This document shows positions 35,783-44,156 of a DNA stretch of 64,000 bases, piece by piece. The notes beneath the pieces were generated by a model. It saw only the letters and a program-made list of their open reading frames with translations. It searched no databases and was not told where the DNA came from. Positions within the stretch are counted from its first letter, which is position 1; every line of letters begins with the position of its first letter. Origin of the DNA: an uncultured Pseudodesulfovibrio sp. GTDB lineage: Bacteria; Desulfobacterota; Desulfovibrionia; Desulfovibrionales; Desulfovibrionaceae. A program made the translations under genes and the position numbers. The stretch is from contig NZ_OY760059.1 in NCBI RefSeq assembly GCF_963662885.1, positions 248,001 through 312,000 on the forward strand. The letters run 5' to 3'.

Positions 35783-36694
35783 TTACGGCTTCAACTGGCT
35801 CAACACCATGCCGGTGAGCATCAACCCGCACCCGATCATGCCCCGGGTGGTGAGGACTTCACCAAGCATGATCCACCCGCCGATGGCGGCAAAAACCGAT
35901 TCCAGGCTGAGAATGATGGCAGCGTGGGCGGGCTGGGCGTCACGCTGGGCGACCACCTGGAGGGTGTAGGCCACGCCCACGGACATGAGACCGCCGTAAG
36001 CGATAGCCGGAGCCGCGCCCAGTACCCCGGTCAGGGTTATCTCCTCGGTGATCACCGCGCCAATGAGTGAAAGGACCGCGCAGGCCGCGAACTGGATGGT
36101 GGACAGCTTGATGGCGTCCACTCCGTCCAGCCCCGGGGAGAGTTTGCCCACGAGCAGAACGTGCCCGGCCCAGAAAAACGCGCCGATGAAGACAAGCAGG
36201 TCGCCGAAGGAGATGGTCAGATCCGCGGTCACGGACAACAGGTACATGCCGACTACGGCCAACCCCGCGCCGAGCCACGTGCCCCAGCCGGGCCGCTGGG
36301 CCAGAAGCAGGCCGAAGATTGGCACCAGGACCACATACAGCCCGGTGATGAACCCGGCCTTGCCCGCGGTGGACGCCTCCAGGCCGAACCCGGCGAGCTG
36401 CGGACCGGCCAGGCCGATCTGTTGCAGGGAGGCACCGGCGAACAGGGCGAGGCCGAGCAGCCCGCCACCGATGGCCATGCGCTTGCGGTCCGCGCCCGAA
36501 TTGTCGGGCGTACGCCGTTTCTCCATGGCCATGGTCAGCGGGACCAGAGCCAGCGCCCCGAGGGCGAAGCGGATGCCGTTGAAGGTAAGTGGGCCGACAT
36601 GCTCCATGCCCACGCGCTGAGCCACAAAGGCCAGCCCCCAGATGGCGGCGGTAACGAAGAGCAGGATGTCGGCGCGAAGGGCGCGGGTGTTCAC
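35783..36694 (-). CDS. EamA/DMT-family transporter
   Basis: 303 residues with ten membrane helices in two EamA repeats. Typical features are FVTAAIWGLAFVAQRVGMEH at the start and SLESVFAAIGGWIMLGEVL in the second repeat. GTG start at 36694 with AAGGAG 9 bases upstream. Substrate unknown. It is downstream of the WbuC-type cupin on the same strand, with a 73-base gap. Confidence 0.88.
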   Translation of the reverse strand: MNTRALRADILLFVTAAIWGLAFVAQRVGMEHVGPLTFNGIRFALGALALVPLTMAMEKRRTPDNSGADRKRMAIGGGLLGLALFAGASLQQIGLAGPQLAGFGLEASTAGKAGFITGLYVVLVPIFGLLLAQRPGWGTWLGAGLAVVGMYLLSVTADLTISFGDLLVFIGAFFWAGHVLLVGKLSPGLDGVDAIKLSTIQFAACAVLSLIGAVITEEITLTGVLGAAPAIAYGGLMSVGVAYTLQVVAQRDAQPAHAAIILSLESVFAAIGGWIMLGEVLTTRGMIGCGLMLTGMVLSQLKP

Positions 36695-36767
36695 GGGGCG
36701 GTCTCCTTAAGGGAAAAACTTACCCCGTGTACTGTATTCGGTGTCGGGCGGCAAGACCGCCGGGCCG

Positions 36768-37346
36768 TTATTGGTCCGGTTCGTCGCCCCGCTGCGCCTT
36801 GACGGCCTCGGCCTCCGCATTGGCCTTGGCGGCCAGGGCCTTGAGCAGTTCGAGCAGGTATGGCTCGGCCTCCGGGGTCCCTTCCCGCGGGGCCCAGTCC
36901 GGCACGTCCTTGTCCGACTCGGCGGAATACGGGCCGGTCTTGCACTCGAAGACCAGGGTGTCCGCCTTGAGCGGCACATAGGTGTGATAAACGTGCGGGG
37001 CCACGTCCATGCCGAACGTCTCGGTGCCCGGCTGGAGCAGGACCTGCTCGGCGATCTCGCCGTCGTCCGTGAAGCGGATGAACAGCATGGACCCGGCCAT
37101 GACCAGGATGGTCTCTTCCTTGGCCGGATCAAGGTGCCGATGGGGCATGACGTAGGTACCGGGCTGCAAGGCGTTGAACATGCGGTGCGCGGTGGAGTCC
37201 AGGGACTTGTGCAGTTTCTGGAGCATGCGCTTGCGCGGGCTCTGCCGGGATTGGGCAAGGAGTTTGCCCACCAGGCTCAGGGTCAGGGGCGTGACGTCGC
37301 CTTCGGGCGCATCCAGGGCCGTGGGGTATGTGTTTTCTTCACTCAT
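36768..37346 (-). CDS. WbuC-type cupin metalloprotein
   Basis: 192 residues. The cupin core has PHRHLDPAKEETILVMAGSM (metal-binding His/His/Glu) and a second strand set ending HVYHTYVPLK. The N-terminal SPRKRMLQKLHKSLDSTAHR is typical of WbuC, found with O-antigen genes; its reaction is not established. The C-terminal tail is helical and charged. Glycosyltransferases and sugar-related genes around 34-43 kb fit a role in surface polysaccharides. Confidence 0.83.
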   Translation of the reverse strand: MSEENTYPTALDAPEGDVTPLTLSLVGKLLAQSRQSPRKRMLQKLHKSLDSTAHRMFNALQPGTYVMPHRHLDPAKEETILVMAGSMLFIRFTDDGEIAEQVLLQPGTETFGMDVAPHVYHTYVPLKADTLVFECKTGPYSAESDKDVPDWAPREGTPEAEPYLLELLKALAAKANAEAEAVKAQRGDEPDQ

Positions 37347-37388
37347 GCCCTGAAACTACCCTGCCGGGCGGTTTTGGGCAAGGGGGCG

Positions 37389-38246
37389 CTAGTCGAGCTT
37401 GAGCCCGAGCAGGGATATTTCGGAATAGGCCAGATCGATGTCCCGGGGCTTCACGCGGGCCGACTTGAAGAACCGGGGGGATTTGATGATCTCCACCTCG
37501 CCTCCGGCGTCGTGCTCCATGAACCGACGGTCCGCAGCCAGCACGCAGTCCTCGTCGGGCAGCAGGGCCTCGGCGATGTCCTGGATACGGTCCGTGAACA
37601 TGCCCGGATTGGAACGGTAGAGAACATCATAATAGATCCTGCCGCCGTGCTTGACCGCGCGGGATAGGAAGAGCAGGCACTGGGTGCACCGGCTCGCGAC
37701 CAGAACAGGGATGATAGGCAGGTCGTGGTGGTCGTCGAAGACTCGGATATCCCGCATATCGCAGCACTGGCGGATCTTGACCGGATCGGAGACCAGTTCG
37801 AGGTTGTCATAGCCTTTGCCGGTCTTGCGCCACAGCAACCGCTCCTCTTCCAACACACTCATACCGAGCGTCTTGAAAAAGTCCGTCTGCTTGGGCGACA
37901 GGGAAAAGACGGTGCAGGTCACCTCAGGATCGGCACAGGCCATTTCGACCATGGCCGAACCCAAACCCTGCTTGCGGTAGGCTTTGAGAATGTACCAGGA
38001 AGAGAAATTCCGGAACCGCTCCAGGTGATCATCGATGATCCGGTAGGAGCAGACATGGCCGTGCACACCCACGATGCGTCCGTCGTCCTCGGCAACGATG
38101 CCCAGGTCGTGCTTTTCCTCGCACCATTTCGGGGAGAAAAGCGCCTTCCACCGCTTCGCGGTGAAATTCGGATTCATATGCTCATGCAAAAGCGTACAGA
38201 CGGCGTCTATGTCCGCCGCCTTCATGGGGCGCAGTGTAGCGGTCAT
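37389..38246 (-). CDS. GNAT-family N-acetyltransferase
   Basis: 285 residues. One GNAT domain near the N-terminus with an acetyl-CoA loop YRKQGLGSAMVE; the C-terminal half (after about residue 150) is not recognised. AGAGGA precedes the ATG. It may modify an amino sugar or a protein; in this neighbourhood (cupin, deacetylase-like protein, glycosyltransferases) a sugar role is plausible. Confidence 0.75.
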   Translation of the reverse strand: MTATLRPMKAADIDAVCTLLHEHMNPNFTAKRWKALFSPKWCEEKHDLGIVAEDDGRIVGVHGHVCSYRIIDDHLERFRNFSSWYILKAYRKQGLGSAMVEMACADPEVTCTVFSLSPKQTDFFKTLGMSVLEEERLLWRKTGKGYDNLELVSDPVKIRQCCDMRDIRVFDDHHDLPIIPVLVASRCTQCLLFLSRAVKHGGRIYYDVLYRSNPGMFTDRIQDIAEALLPDEDCVLAADRRFMEHDAGGEVEIIKSPRFFKSARVKPRDIDLAYSEISLLGLKLD

Positions 38247-38363
38247 GGCAATCCTCTGGGAAGTGGTTCGACAGGGACGGTAGATCGTTCGCCCGCCGTG
38301 TGCAAGCAGAAACCTACCTGTCCGGTGCCAAACAGAAAGAATCGATCGAAACCAAGGTATGTA

Positions 38364-39143
38364 TCAGTCTTTTGCGGGCCAAATATCGGCCGGAGAGAGC
38401 CACTTTGCGGCCGGATGGGCCGTGGTCGCTCCGAATAACGATTCCACGAACGCCCAGGCATCGGCGTCCATGGCCATGTGATGGGTCAGCACGCAGGTGG
38501 GCTCGCTCGCGTCGGCCTCGCCCGTGCGCTTGTCGTGCAGGTGTTCAGTGAGCAGTTTCAGGCACTTTTCCGTCCCGGCGAAACGCACATTGGGCTTGTC
38601 CTTCCAGTGGAGCACGTCGCAGTGGGCATCGGCCCTGCGCAGATCCATGGAAGGCGCGGGACGGGATTTCTTGTAGCTGGCGGAGAGCCCCCTGTAGCCA
38701 AGGACCGGCAGATAGGACAAAAGCTCCGGGTCGATGCGGTTCCACGGCGGCACCAGAACGGGCACGAACTGGAACTTGAACAGCTGGGTCAGCTTGCCCA
38801 TGCCCTGCCTGAGCTCGTCCACGACCACGGACTTGGGGCGATGGCCGCCAAGCTCCCAGGCACCGGCCCCGGACGGGGCATGGTTCTTGTGGGCGTAGCC
38901 GTGCTGCAGAACCCAGACATGGTGGGCGTGGGACACGCTCTTGCGCAGCGGCTCGCCGGCCTTGGCCGGAACCGTTGCCAGGCCGCAGGGTACGCCGAAC
39001 CGGTCGCTCAAGGCGATGAGCTTGTCCAGAGGAACAGTCGGTTCGGCGGCGTCGTCGTCACGCCACCAGAATTCGGCGGTTTTGTCCGCGTCTTTCCAGG
39101 CGTCCAGTTCACGCAGCAGAATATTCATAGAGTCGGCAGTCAT
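38364..39143 (-). CDS. Polysaccharide-deacetylase-like protein
   Basis: 259 residues, soluble, no signal. The opening FWWRDDDAAEPTV, followed by LQHGYAHKNHAP and LVPPWNRIDPELL, matches a subgroup of the NodB-like deacetylase fold with Asp-Asp and His ligands for a metal. An open frame runs far upstream antisense to the radical SAM gene; I take the ATG at 39143 (or 39128) as the start. It is divergent from the radical SAM gene, and the two may share a control region. Confidence 0.75.
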   Translation of the reverse strand: MTADSMNILLRELDAWKDADKTAEFWWRDDDAAEPTVPLDKLIALSDRFGVPCGLATVPAKAGEPLRKSVSHAHHVWVLQHGYAHKNHAPSGAGAWELGGHRPKSVVVDELRQGMGKLTQLFKFQFVPVLVPPWNRIDPELLSYLPVLGYRGLSASYKKSRPAPSMDLRRADAHCDVLHWKDKPNVRFAGTEKCLKLLTEHLHDKRTGEADASEPTCVLTHHMAMDADAWAFVESLFGATTAHPAAKWLSPADIWPAKD

Positions 39144-39242
39144 AGGACGTTTGTTGTACCAGAGCTTGAAAATAAAAGCCACTACCCGCGCTGGTATTTT
39201 TATCGACAATGTGGCAGGACCATGCACGGAGGCCACACCGGC

Positions 39243-40355
39243 ATGAACGTCCCCTGTAATTCCCTTATTTGGAACATGACGCGGAAGTGTAATTTCCGCT
39301 GTGAATACTGCTATTTTCCGCACGACAACAGTCCGGTCACCGAGACCCTGGACGCGGTCCGCATCAAGGATTTCCTCGACGCAACCGGACAGACCTGGAA
39401 GGTCGGCCTGACCGGCGGCGAGCCGTTCATTTATCCCGGCATCATCGACATCTGCGAAACCCTGACGCAGACCCACATCATCGGCATCGACACCAATCTG
39501 TCCGTGTCGTCCAAGGTCCGCGAGTTCGCGCAGCGCATCGACCCGGCCCGGGTCCACAACCTGTACGTTGCCCTGCACATCGAGGAGCGCGAACGGGTAA
39601 AGGGCGTGGACGCCTTCATCCAGAACGCCCGTCTGCTCCTGGACAAGGGGTTCGAGATCATCGTCAACTATGTGGTGCACCCCACCCTGGAAGAGCGCTT
39701 CCACAGGGACGTCGCCTTTTTCGCCGAACACGGCATCACCATCACGCCGCGTCCGTTCCGGGGAACCTTCGACGGACGGCGCTATCCCGAAGCGTATGGC
39801 GACCGGGCCCAGGCCATCTTCGCCGACCACCCGGAACAGGGCAAAAAGGTGGCCTTCAACTTCGAGGGGCTGCCCTGCTCTGCGGGCCGCACCCTGCTGC
39901 GCATGGAACCGGACGGGACGATCTTCCGCTGTCCGGGCGACAAGACCGTGCTCGGCAACGTCATGGACGAGGTCACGCTCTATGAGGGCTGCCCGCCGTG
40001 CACCAAAAAACGCTGCCCCTGCCGTGGGTTGGACCATGTGCAGTTGAGCGACGCCCAAACCGCCCTGGTGGAGGGCGTCCAGTTCGCGGTGGTGGCCGAA
40101 AACAACGCCTCACTGACGGCCTTCGAGCGTGCCATGGCCGCCTCTCCCGGACACCCGTGCGGCGAGAACAACCTGGGTGTGCTGGCCTGGCGGCGCGGCG
40201 ACAAGGACGCGGCCGTGCACAGTTTCGAACGCGCCCTGAAGGCGAGGCCGGAAAACCCGCTCTATGCCGCCAACCTGGACGGCGCCCGGAACGAAGCCCC
40301 TGATTTCGACCCAGGGATCTGCCTGGACGTCAACGCGGACGCCGTTTCCCGGTAA
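39243..40355 (+). CDS. Radical SAM protein with C-terminal cysteine cluster and TPR-like repeats
   Basis: 370 residues. The SAM/4Fe-4S motif is CNFRCEYC at about residues 15-22. The C-terminal part has extra cysteines (FRCPGD, GCPPCTKKRCPC) like SPASM or twitch auxiliary cluster regions, followed by two TPR-like repeats (NNLGVLAWRRGDKDAAVHSF). The reaction is unknown. GGAGG lies 10 bases before the chosen ATG. A terminator follows; the next genes are glycosyltransferases. A peptide- or sugar-modifying role is possible. Confidence 0.83.
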   Translation: MNVPCNSLIWNMTRKCNFRCEYCYFPHDNSPVTETLDAVRIKDFLDATGQTWKVGLTGGEPFIYPGIIDICETLTQTHIIGIDTNLSVSSKVREFAQRIDPARVHNLYVALHIEERERVKGVDAFIQNARLLLDKGFEIIVNYVVHPTLEERFHRDVAFFAEHGITITPRPFRGTFDGRRYPEAYGDRAQAIFADHPEQGKKVAFNFEGLPCSAGRTLLRMEPDGTIFRCPGDKTVLGNVMDEVTLYEGCPPCTKKRCPCRGLDHVQLSDAQTALVEGVQFAVVAENNASLTAFERAMAASPGHPCGENNLGVLAWRRGDKDAAVHSFERALKARPENPLYAANLDGARNEAPDFDPGICLDVNADAVSR

Positions 40356-40390
40356 TTTCCGGGAAATCCCGGATTGCACCGTGCCGGTTC

Positions 40391-40417
40391 TGGACAGAAA
40401 CCTCGCAAGCCTATAAT
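40391..40417 (+). promoter_or_regulatory. Sigma-70-type promoter candidate
   Basis: TGGACA (40391-40396) and a perfect TATAAT (40412-40417) with 15-base spacing, in front of the glycosyltransferase gene at 40477. A transcript starting near 40424 would begin with the terminator hairpin described next. Confidence 0.5.
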
Positions 40418-40428
40418 GTGTGCTTGTT

Positions 40429-40459
40429 GCCGGAGAATGTGAGCTGTCCGGCTTTTTTT
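40429..40459 (+). terminator. Terminator, possibly acting as attenuator
   Basis: GCCGGA / TCCGGC stem followed by TTTTTTT. It ends the radical SAM message, but it also lies downstream of the promoter candidate and 18 bases before the next gene's ATG. Confidence 0.75.
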
Positions 40460-40476
40460 GTGACCCACGGATATCC

Positions 40477-41640
40477 ATGGAATCTAAAGCCTACAACATC
40501 CTGATGTACTCCCATGACACCTATGGTCTGGGACACATCCGCCGTACCATGGCCATCGCCAGAAACCTGGTGGGCCCCGAGGTGAACATCCTCATCGTCA
40601 CCGGTTCGCCCATCGTCGGCCGGTACACCATGCCGCGCGGCATCGATTTCGTGCGCATCCCCGGCATGATCAAGAAGACCAACGTGGTCTACGTGCCCCA
40701 CTCCATCAAGGTCGATCCCAAGATCGCCATCTCGATCCGGACCAAGATCATCTCGGCCACGGCCAAGAGCTTCAAGCCCGACCTGCTCATCGTGGACAAG
40801 GTCCCGACCGGGCTCAAGGGCGAGGTCCTGCCCACCCTCAAGTGGATGCGCAAGCACCTGCCCTGCTCCCGCGTGGTGCTGGGCCTGCGCGACATCCTGG
40901 ACGACGCCGAGTCCACCCGCGCCGACTGGAAGCGCAAGAAATTTCCCGAGGTCCTGCGCGACCTCTACTCCGAGATCTGGGTGTACGGGACCAAGTCCAT
41001 GTACGACCCGATCACCGAGTACGCCTTCCCGGAAGACATCGCGGAAAAGACCGTGTTCACCGGCTACATCCCGCGTTTCATTCCGCGCGCCCGAAAGGCC
41101 AAGCGCAAGCACAAGCAGGTCATGGTCACCATCGGCGGCGGCGGCGACGGATACACCGTGCTCGACACCTACCTCAAGATGCTCGAGACCAACGGGACAG
41201 TGGATTTCAAGACCCTGATGATCACCGGACCGTTCCTTTCCCCGGAGCGGCTCGACGAACTGGCCGACCGCGCCCGCGCGCTCAAGGTCCAGATCAAACC
41301 GTTCGTGCGCAACATGGAAAAACGGATGGCCAAGTCCGATCTCGTGGTCTCCATGGGCGGCTACAACACCATGTGCGAGATTCTCTCCCTGAAAAAGCCC
41401 GCCCTGATCATCCCCCGCGACAACCCGCGCCAGGAACAGCTCATCCGCGCGCAGGTGTTCAAGGGCGAAGGGCTGTGCGACTACATCCGCTGGGGCGATG
41501 TCTCGCCCGAGACCATGCGGGAGAAAATCAACGCCCTGCTCGACGACCCCACCCCCTACACCTCGGCCCTGAACACCTTTGCCATGACCGGGCTCAAGGT
41601 CATGCGCGAACGGCTGCAATACTTCCGCGAGAACTGCTGA
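40477..41640 (+). CDS. GT-B glycosyltransferase related to the MurG/GT28 type
   Basis: 387 residues. The N-terminal YSHDTYGLGHIRRTMAIAR and the C-terminal donor-site region VVSMGGYNTMCEILSLKKPALIIPRDNPRQEQ have the pattern of MurG-like and UDP-sugar transferases; GGGGDG lies in the linker. No membrane segment. ATG at 40477 with weak ribosome site. Its stop overlaps the next gene's start (TGATG), so the pair is co-translated and probably acts on the same glycan. Confidence 0.87.
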   Translation: MESKAYNILMYSHDTYGLGHIRRTMAIARNLVGPEVNILIVTGSPIVGRYTMPRGIDFVRIPGMIKKTNVVYVPHSIKVDPKIAISIRTKIISATAKSFKPDLLIVDKVPTGLKGEVLPTLKWMRKHLPCSRVVLGLRDILDDAESTRADWKRKKFPEVLRDLYSEIWVYGTKSMYDPITEYAFPEDIAEKTVFTGYIPRFIPRARKAKRKHKQVMVTIGGGGDGYTVLDTYLKMLETNGTVDFKTLMITGPFLSPERLDELADRARALKVQIKPFVRNMEKRMAKSDLVVSMGGYNTMCEILSLKKPALIIPRDNPRQEQLIRAQVFKGEGLCDYIRWGDVSPETMREKINALLDDPTPYTSALNTFAMTGLKVMRERLQYFRENC

Positions 41641-42911
41641 TGTCCGCACCTTCCGGCAAGAAGACCCTGGGCATGGTGCTCAAGGGGTATCCGCGCATTT
41701 CCGAAACCTTCATCTCCAACGAGATCCGCCTGCTCGAGGAGATGGGCTTCACCATCCATATTTATTCCATGCGCGCCCCGCGCGAGAATTTCGCCCACGA
41801 ATCCATCAAGCGGATCAAGGCCAAGGTCACCTACCTGCCCGAATCCATGTTCTGGGGCCTGCCCCGGCTGTTGTACCACAACGTACGCCTGTTCCTGCGC
41901 ATGCCCGGACGCTACCGCCAGTGCCTCAAGCTGATGAAAAAGCGGTTCCGGCTCGCGCCCAAGAAATACACCTGGGTCAAGCACATGCTCCAGGCCGGGT
42001 ACATCGTCCAGAAGTCGGTCATCGACGACGGCGTGAACCTGGCCCACCTGCACGGACACTTCGCCCACACGCCGACCACGGTGACCATGTACGCGGCCTT
42101 CCTGGCCGGCGTACCCTTCTCGTTCACGGCCCACGCCAAGGACATCTACACCCAGGACCCGGAGCGCATCCGGGACAAGGTCGAACGGGCCAAATTCGTG
42201 GTCACCTGCACCCGCTACAACGAAAAATACCTGCGCGAACACGTGGCGGGCACCAACCCCATCCACTGCGTGTACCACGGCATCAATCTCGATCTTTTCT
42301 CGCCCAACGGCCGTGCGCCGGAAGTGAAGCCGCCCTACCACATCCTGACCGTTGCCCGGTTCGTGGAAAAGAAGGGGCTGGACACCGTGCTCAAGGCCCT
42401 GGCCAAACTGCGCGAACAAGGGCTGGACTTCCGCTACACCCTGGTCGGCGAAGGCAAGGCCAAGTTCAATCGTCGGATACGGGAGATGGTCCGTGAACTC
42501 GGGCTGGAGGACGTGACCACCCTGCCCGGCACCATCACCCACGACGAGGTCATCGAACTGCTGGGCAACGCCGACTGCTTCACTCTGGGCTGTCGCGAGG
42601 CCAAGGACGGAGACCGGGACGGCATCCCCAACGTGGTCGCCGAGGCCATGGCCACAGGCGTGCCCGTGGCCGCCACCGACGTGTCCGGCGTACCCGAGCT
42701 GGTGGACCACGAACAGACAGGCCTGCTCTGCCCGTCCAACGACCCGGACGCGCTGGCCGAAATCATCCGCCGCTCCCTGACCGACGACGAACTGCGCCGG
42801 ACCATCATTCCGGCAGGCGTCGAACGCGCCCACGCGGTCTTCAACAACAAGAAGCTGATCCACGACCTGGGCGAGATATACAAGTCCCACGGCGTGCCCT
42901 GCGGCGAATAG
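41640..42911 (+). CDS. GT4-type glycosyltransferase (WcaL-like)
   Basis: 423 residues. GMVLKGYPRISETFISNEI at the N-terminus is typical of WcaL-type transferases; LHGHFAHTPTTVT, YHGINLDLFSP and GIPNVVAEAMATGVPVAAT with the GT4 E-x7-E pattern mark the donor domain. It overlaps the preceding gene by one base. Likely role: exopolysaccharide or O-antigen assembly. Confidence 0.92.
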   Translation: MSAPSGKKTLGMVLKGYPRISETFISNEIRLLEEMGFTIHIYSMRAPRENFAHESIKRIKAKVTYLPESMFWGLPRLLYHNVRLFLRMPGRYRQCLKLMKKRFRLAPKKYTWVKHMLQAGYIVQKSVIDDGVNLAHLHGHFAHTPTTVTMYAAFLAGVPFSFTAHAKDIYTQDPERIRDKVERAKFVVTCTRYNEKYLREHVAGTNPIHCVYHGINLDLFSPNGRAPEVKPPYHILTVARFVEKKGLDTVLKALAKLREQGLDFRYTLVGEGKAKFNRRIREMVRELGLEDVTTLPGTITHDEVIELLGNADCFTLGCREAKDGDRDGIPNVVAEAMATGVPVAATDVSGVPELVDHEQTGLLCPSNDPDALAEIIRRSLTDDELRRTIIPAGVERAHAVFNNKKLIHDLGEIYKSHGVPCGE

Positions 42912-42939
42912 CCGACCCGAACAACCTTACCCCGCCCAT

Positions 42940-42964
42940 AAAAAAGGGGAGCACGAGGCTCCCC
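42940..42964 (-). terminator. Terminator of the PEP-CTERM gene
   Basis: GGGGAGC / GCTCCCC stem, followed on the minus strand by CTTTTTT; 24 bases past the stop. Confidence 0.85.
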
Positions 42965-42987
42965 TGATCGATTTCTCGCCCAAACGG

Positions 42988-43737
42988 TTAGGCGGAAAGC
43001 TTTCTGCGAAGGCCCACCAGGCCAAGCAGGCCGAGGCCCATGAGGAGCACGGTGGTGGGTTCGGGAACCGCCGACGGATCGTAATCCTGAATTTCAGCGG
43101 TCTTGGCCGCAATGAAGTCGGCGGTGAAGGCGTCTGGGTCGGTCTGCAGGTAACTCAAGTCGAAGAGGCCGAGATAGCCGTCGTTGGTGCTGTATACGGC
43201 CTCATCCCACTGGGTGAAGTAGCCTTGATAGGTGATGACGTTGAGCAGGACGTTGTTCTGCGCCATCAACTGGCCCAGACCGGTCTCTGTGGCCTGCTGA
43301 TAGTCGTCGACGTCCTCGTCGGTGATAAGAATCAGGATCTTGGCATAGTCCCCGCCACTCCAACTGAAGTTGTTCACAGCCCACATGGCCGCGTTGAAGC
43401 TGTTCTCGGTGGCCCCATAGGTGTCTAACGAGGTGATTGCCGAGGCGATGTCCACAACCTCCTGCTGGGTGCTGGGCAGATCCTTCCAGACATTCCTGGG
43501 ATCGTCGGACCCGGCCAGTGATTCGTACCCGGCGATACCGTACCGTGCGGTAATCCCCGCGTTGCCGACGGCGGTGCCCAAATCGTCCAGGCTGTTGCCA
43601 ATCCAGTTGAACTCACCATCCATGGAGCCGGTCTGATCGACCATGAAGGCGATGTCGGCGTACATGGCCGCCTGCGCCACTCCGCCGGTGGTCAACATGG
43701 CCAACAAAACGAAGACGGCTAAAACACTTTTCATCAT
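42988..43737 (-). CDS. Secreted von Willebrand A-domain protein with PEP-CTERM sorting signal
   Basis: 249 residues. Sec signal (VLAVFVLLAMLTTGGVAQA), then a VWA domain with MIDAS-type DQTGSMDG near the start and ILILITDEDVDDY later. The C-terminus is VPEPTTVLLMGLGLLGLVG followed by basic residues, the PEP-CTERM signal recognised by exosortase, so the protein should be processed and delivered to the outer surface or biofilm matrix. No exosortase gene is in the window. A sigma-54 promoter candidate lies 56 bases upstream. Confidence 0.92.
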   Translation of the reverse strand: MMKSVLAVFVLLAMLTTGGVAQAAMYADIAFMVDQTGSMDGEFNWIGNSLDDLGTAVGNAGITARYGIAGYESLAGSDDPRNVWKDLPSTQQEVVDIASAITSLDTYGATENSFNAAMWAVNNFSWSGGDYAKILILITDEDVDDYQQATETGLGQLMAQNNVLLNVITYQGYFTQWDEAVYSTNDGYLGLFDLSYLQTDPDAFTADFIAAKTAEIQDYDPSAVPEPTTVLLMGLGLLGLVGLRRKLSA

Positions 43738-43792
43738 CGTACTCCCGCTTTGAGTTTATACGTGCCACTCTATAGTAAATAGACCTTTCTTT

Positions 43793-43809
43793 AGCCAATT
43801 TCATGCCAA
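43793..43809 (-). promoter_or_regulatory. Sigma-54 promoter candidate
   Basis: Minus strand TTGGCATGAAATTGGCT: GG and GC elements separated by 10 bases, close to TTGGCACG-N4-TTGC. It predicts a start point near 43782 and a leader of about 45 bases before the PEP-CTERM gene. Confidence 0.5.
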
Positions 43810-44001
43810 CGACAACAGCTAATAAATACAGCTGATTGTAATCTTATGCTTAAAATGCTCATATGATCATTGTTAAGAAACATTAACACACATGTAAACA
43901 TTTTCGACGACCGATCCGCTAGTGCACTACCCTTTGCGGGAGTTTTGAAAAGGGATGGGCGCCGCGCTGACCGCGTCGATTCTGTGGGGATAAAATGAAA
44001 T

Positions 44002-44056
44002 AGACCGCCGAACCAAAGTCCCGGCCCCGAAGTGTCCGGTCTCGATTCGGCGGTCT
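44002..44056 (-). terminator. Hairpin after the DUF169 gene
   Basis: 11-bp arms AGACCGCCGAA / TTCGGCGGTCT separated by 33 bases, followed on the minus strand by ATTTCATTTT. Confidence 0.55.
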
Positions 44057-44156
44057 TTCCCGCCGAGCCCCTGCTCAGGACTGCGGGGGAGAAACGGCGG
44101 TCCACATTCCGGCGACAGGGAGGGCCAAGCCGGAAGGGGTCGCCGAGGCTTCGCGT

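Larger units (their letters stand above)
43738..44156. other. AT-rich intergenic region
   Basis: About 420 bases without a gene. It holds a sigma-54 promoter candidate for the PEP-CTERM gene, an AT-rich tract (43800-43920) markedly unlike the surrounding GC-rich DNA, and a long-arm hairpin at 44002-44056 downstream of the DUF169 gene. Confidence 0.6.

Noticed and set aside
43752..43775. Second sigma-54-like sequence (TGGCACG on the minus strand) nearer the PEP-CTERM gene
   Set aside because: The GC element at the right distance is missing; the site at 43793-43809 has both elements.
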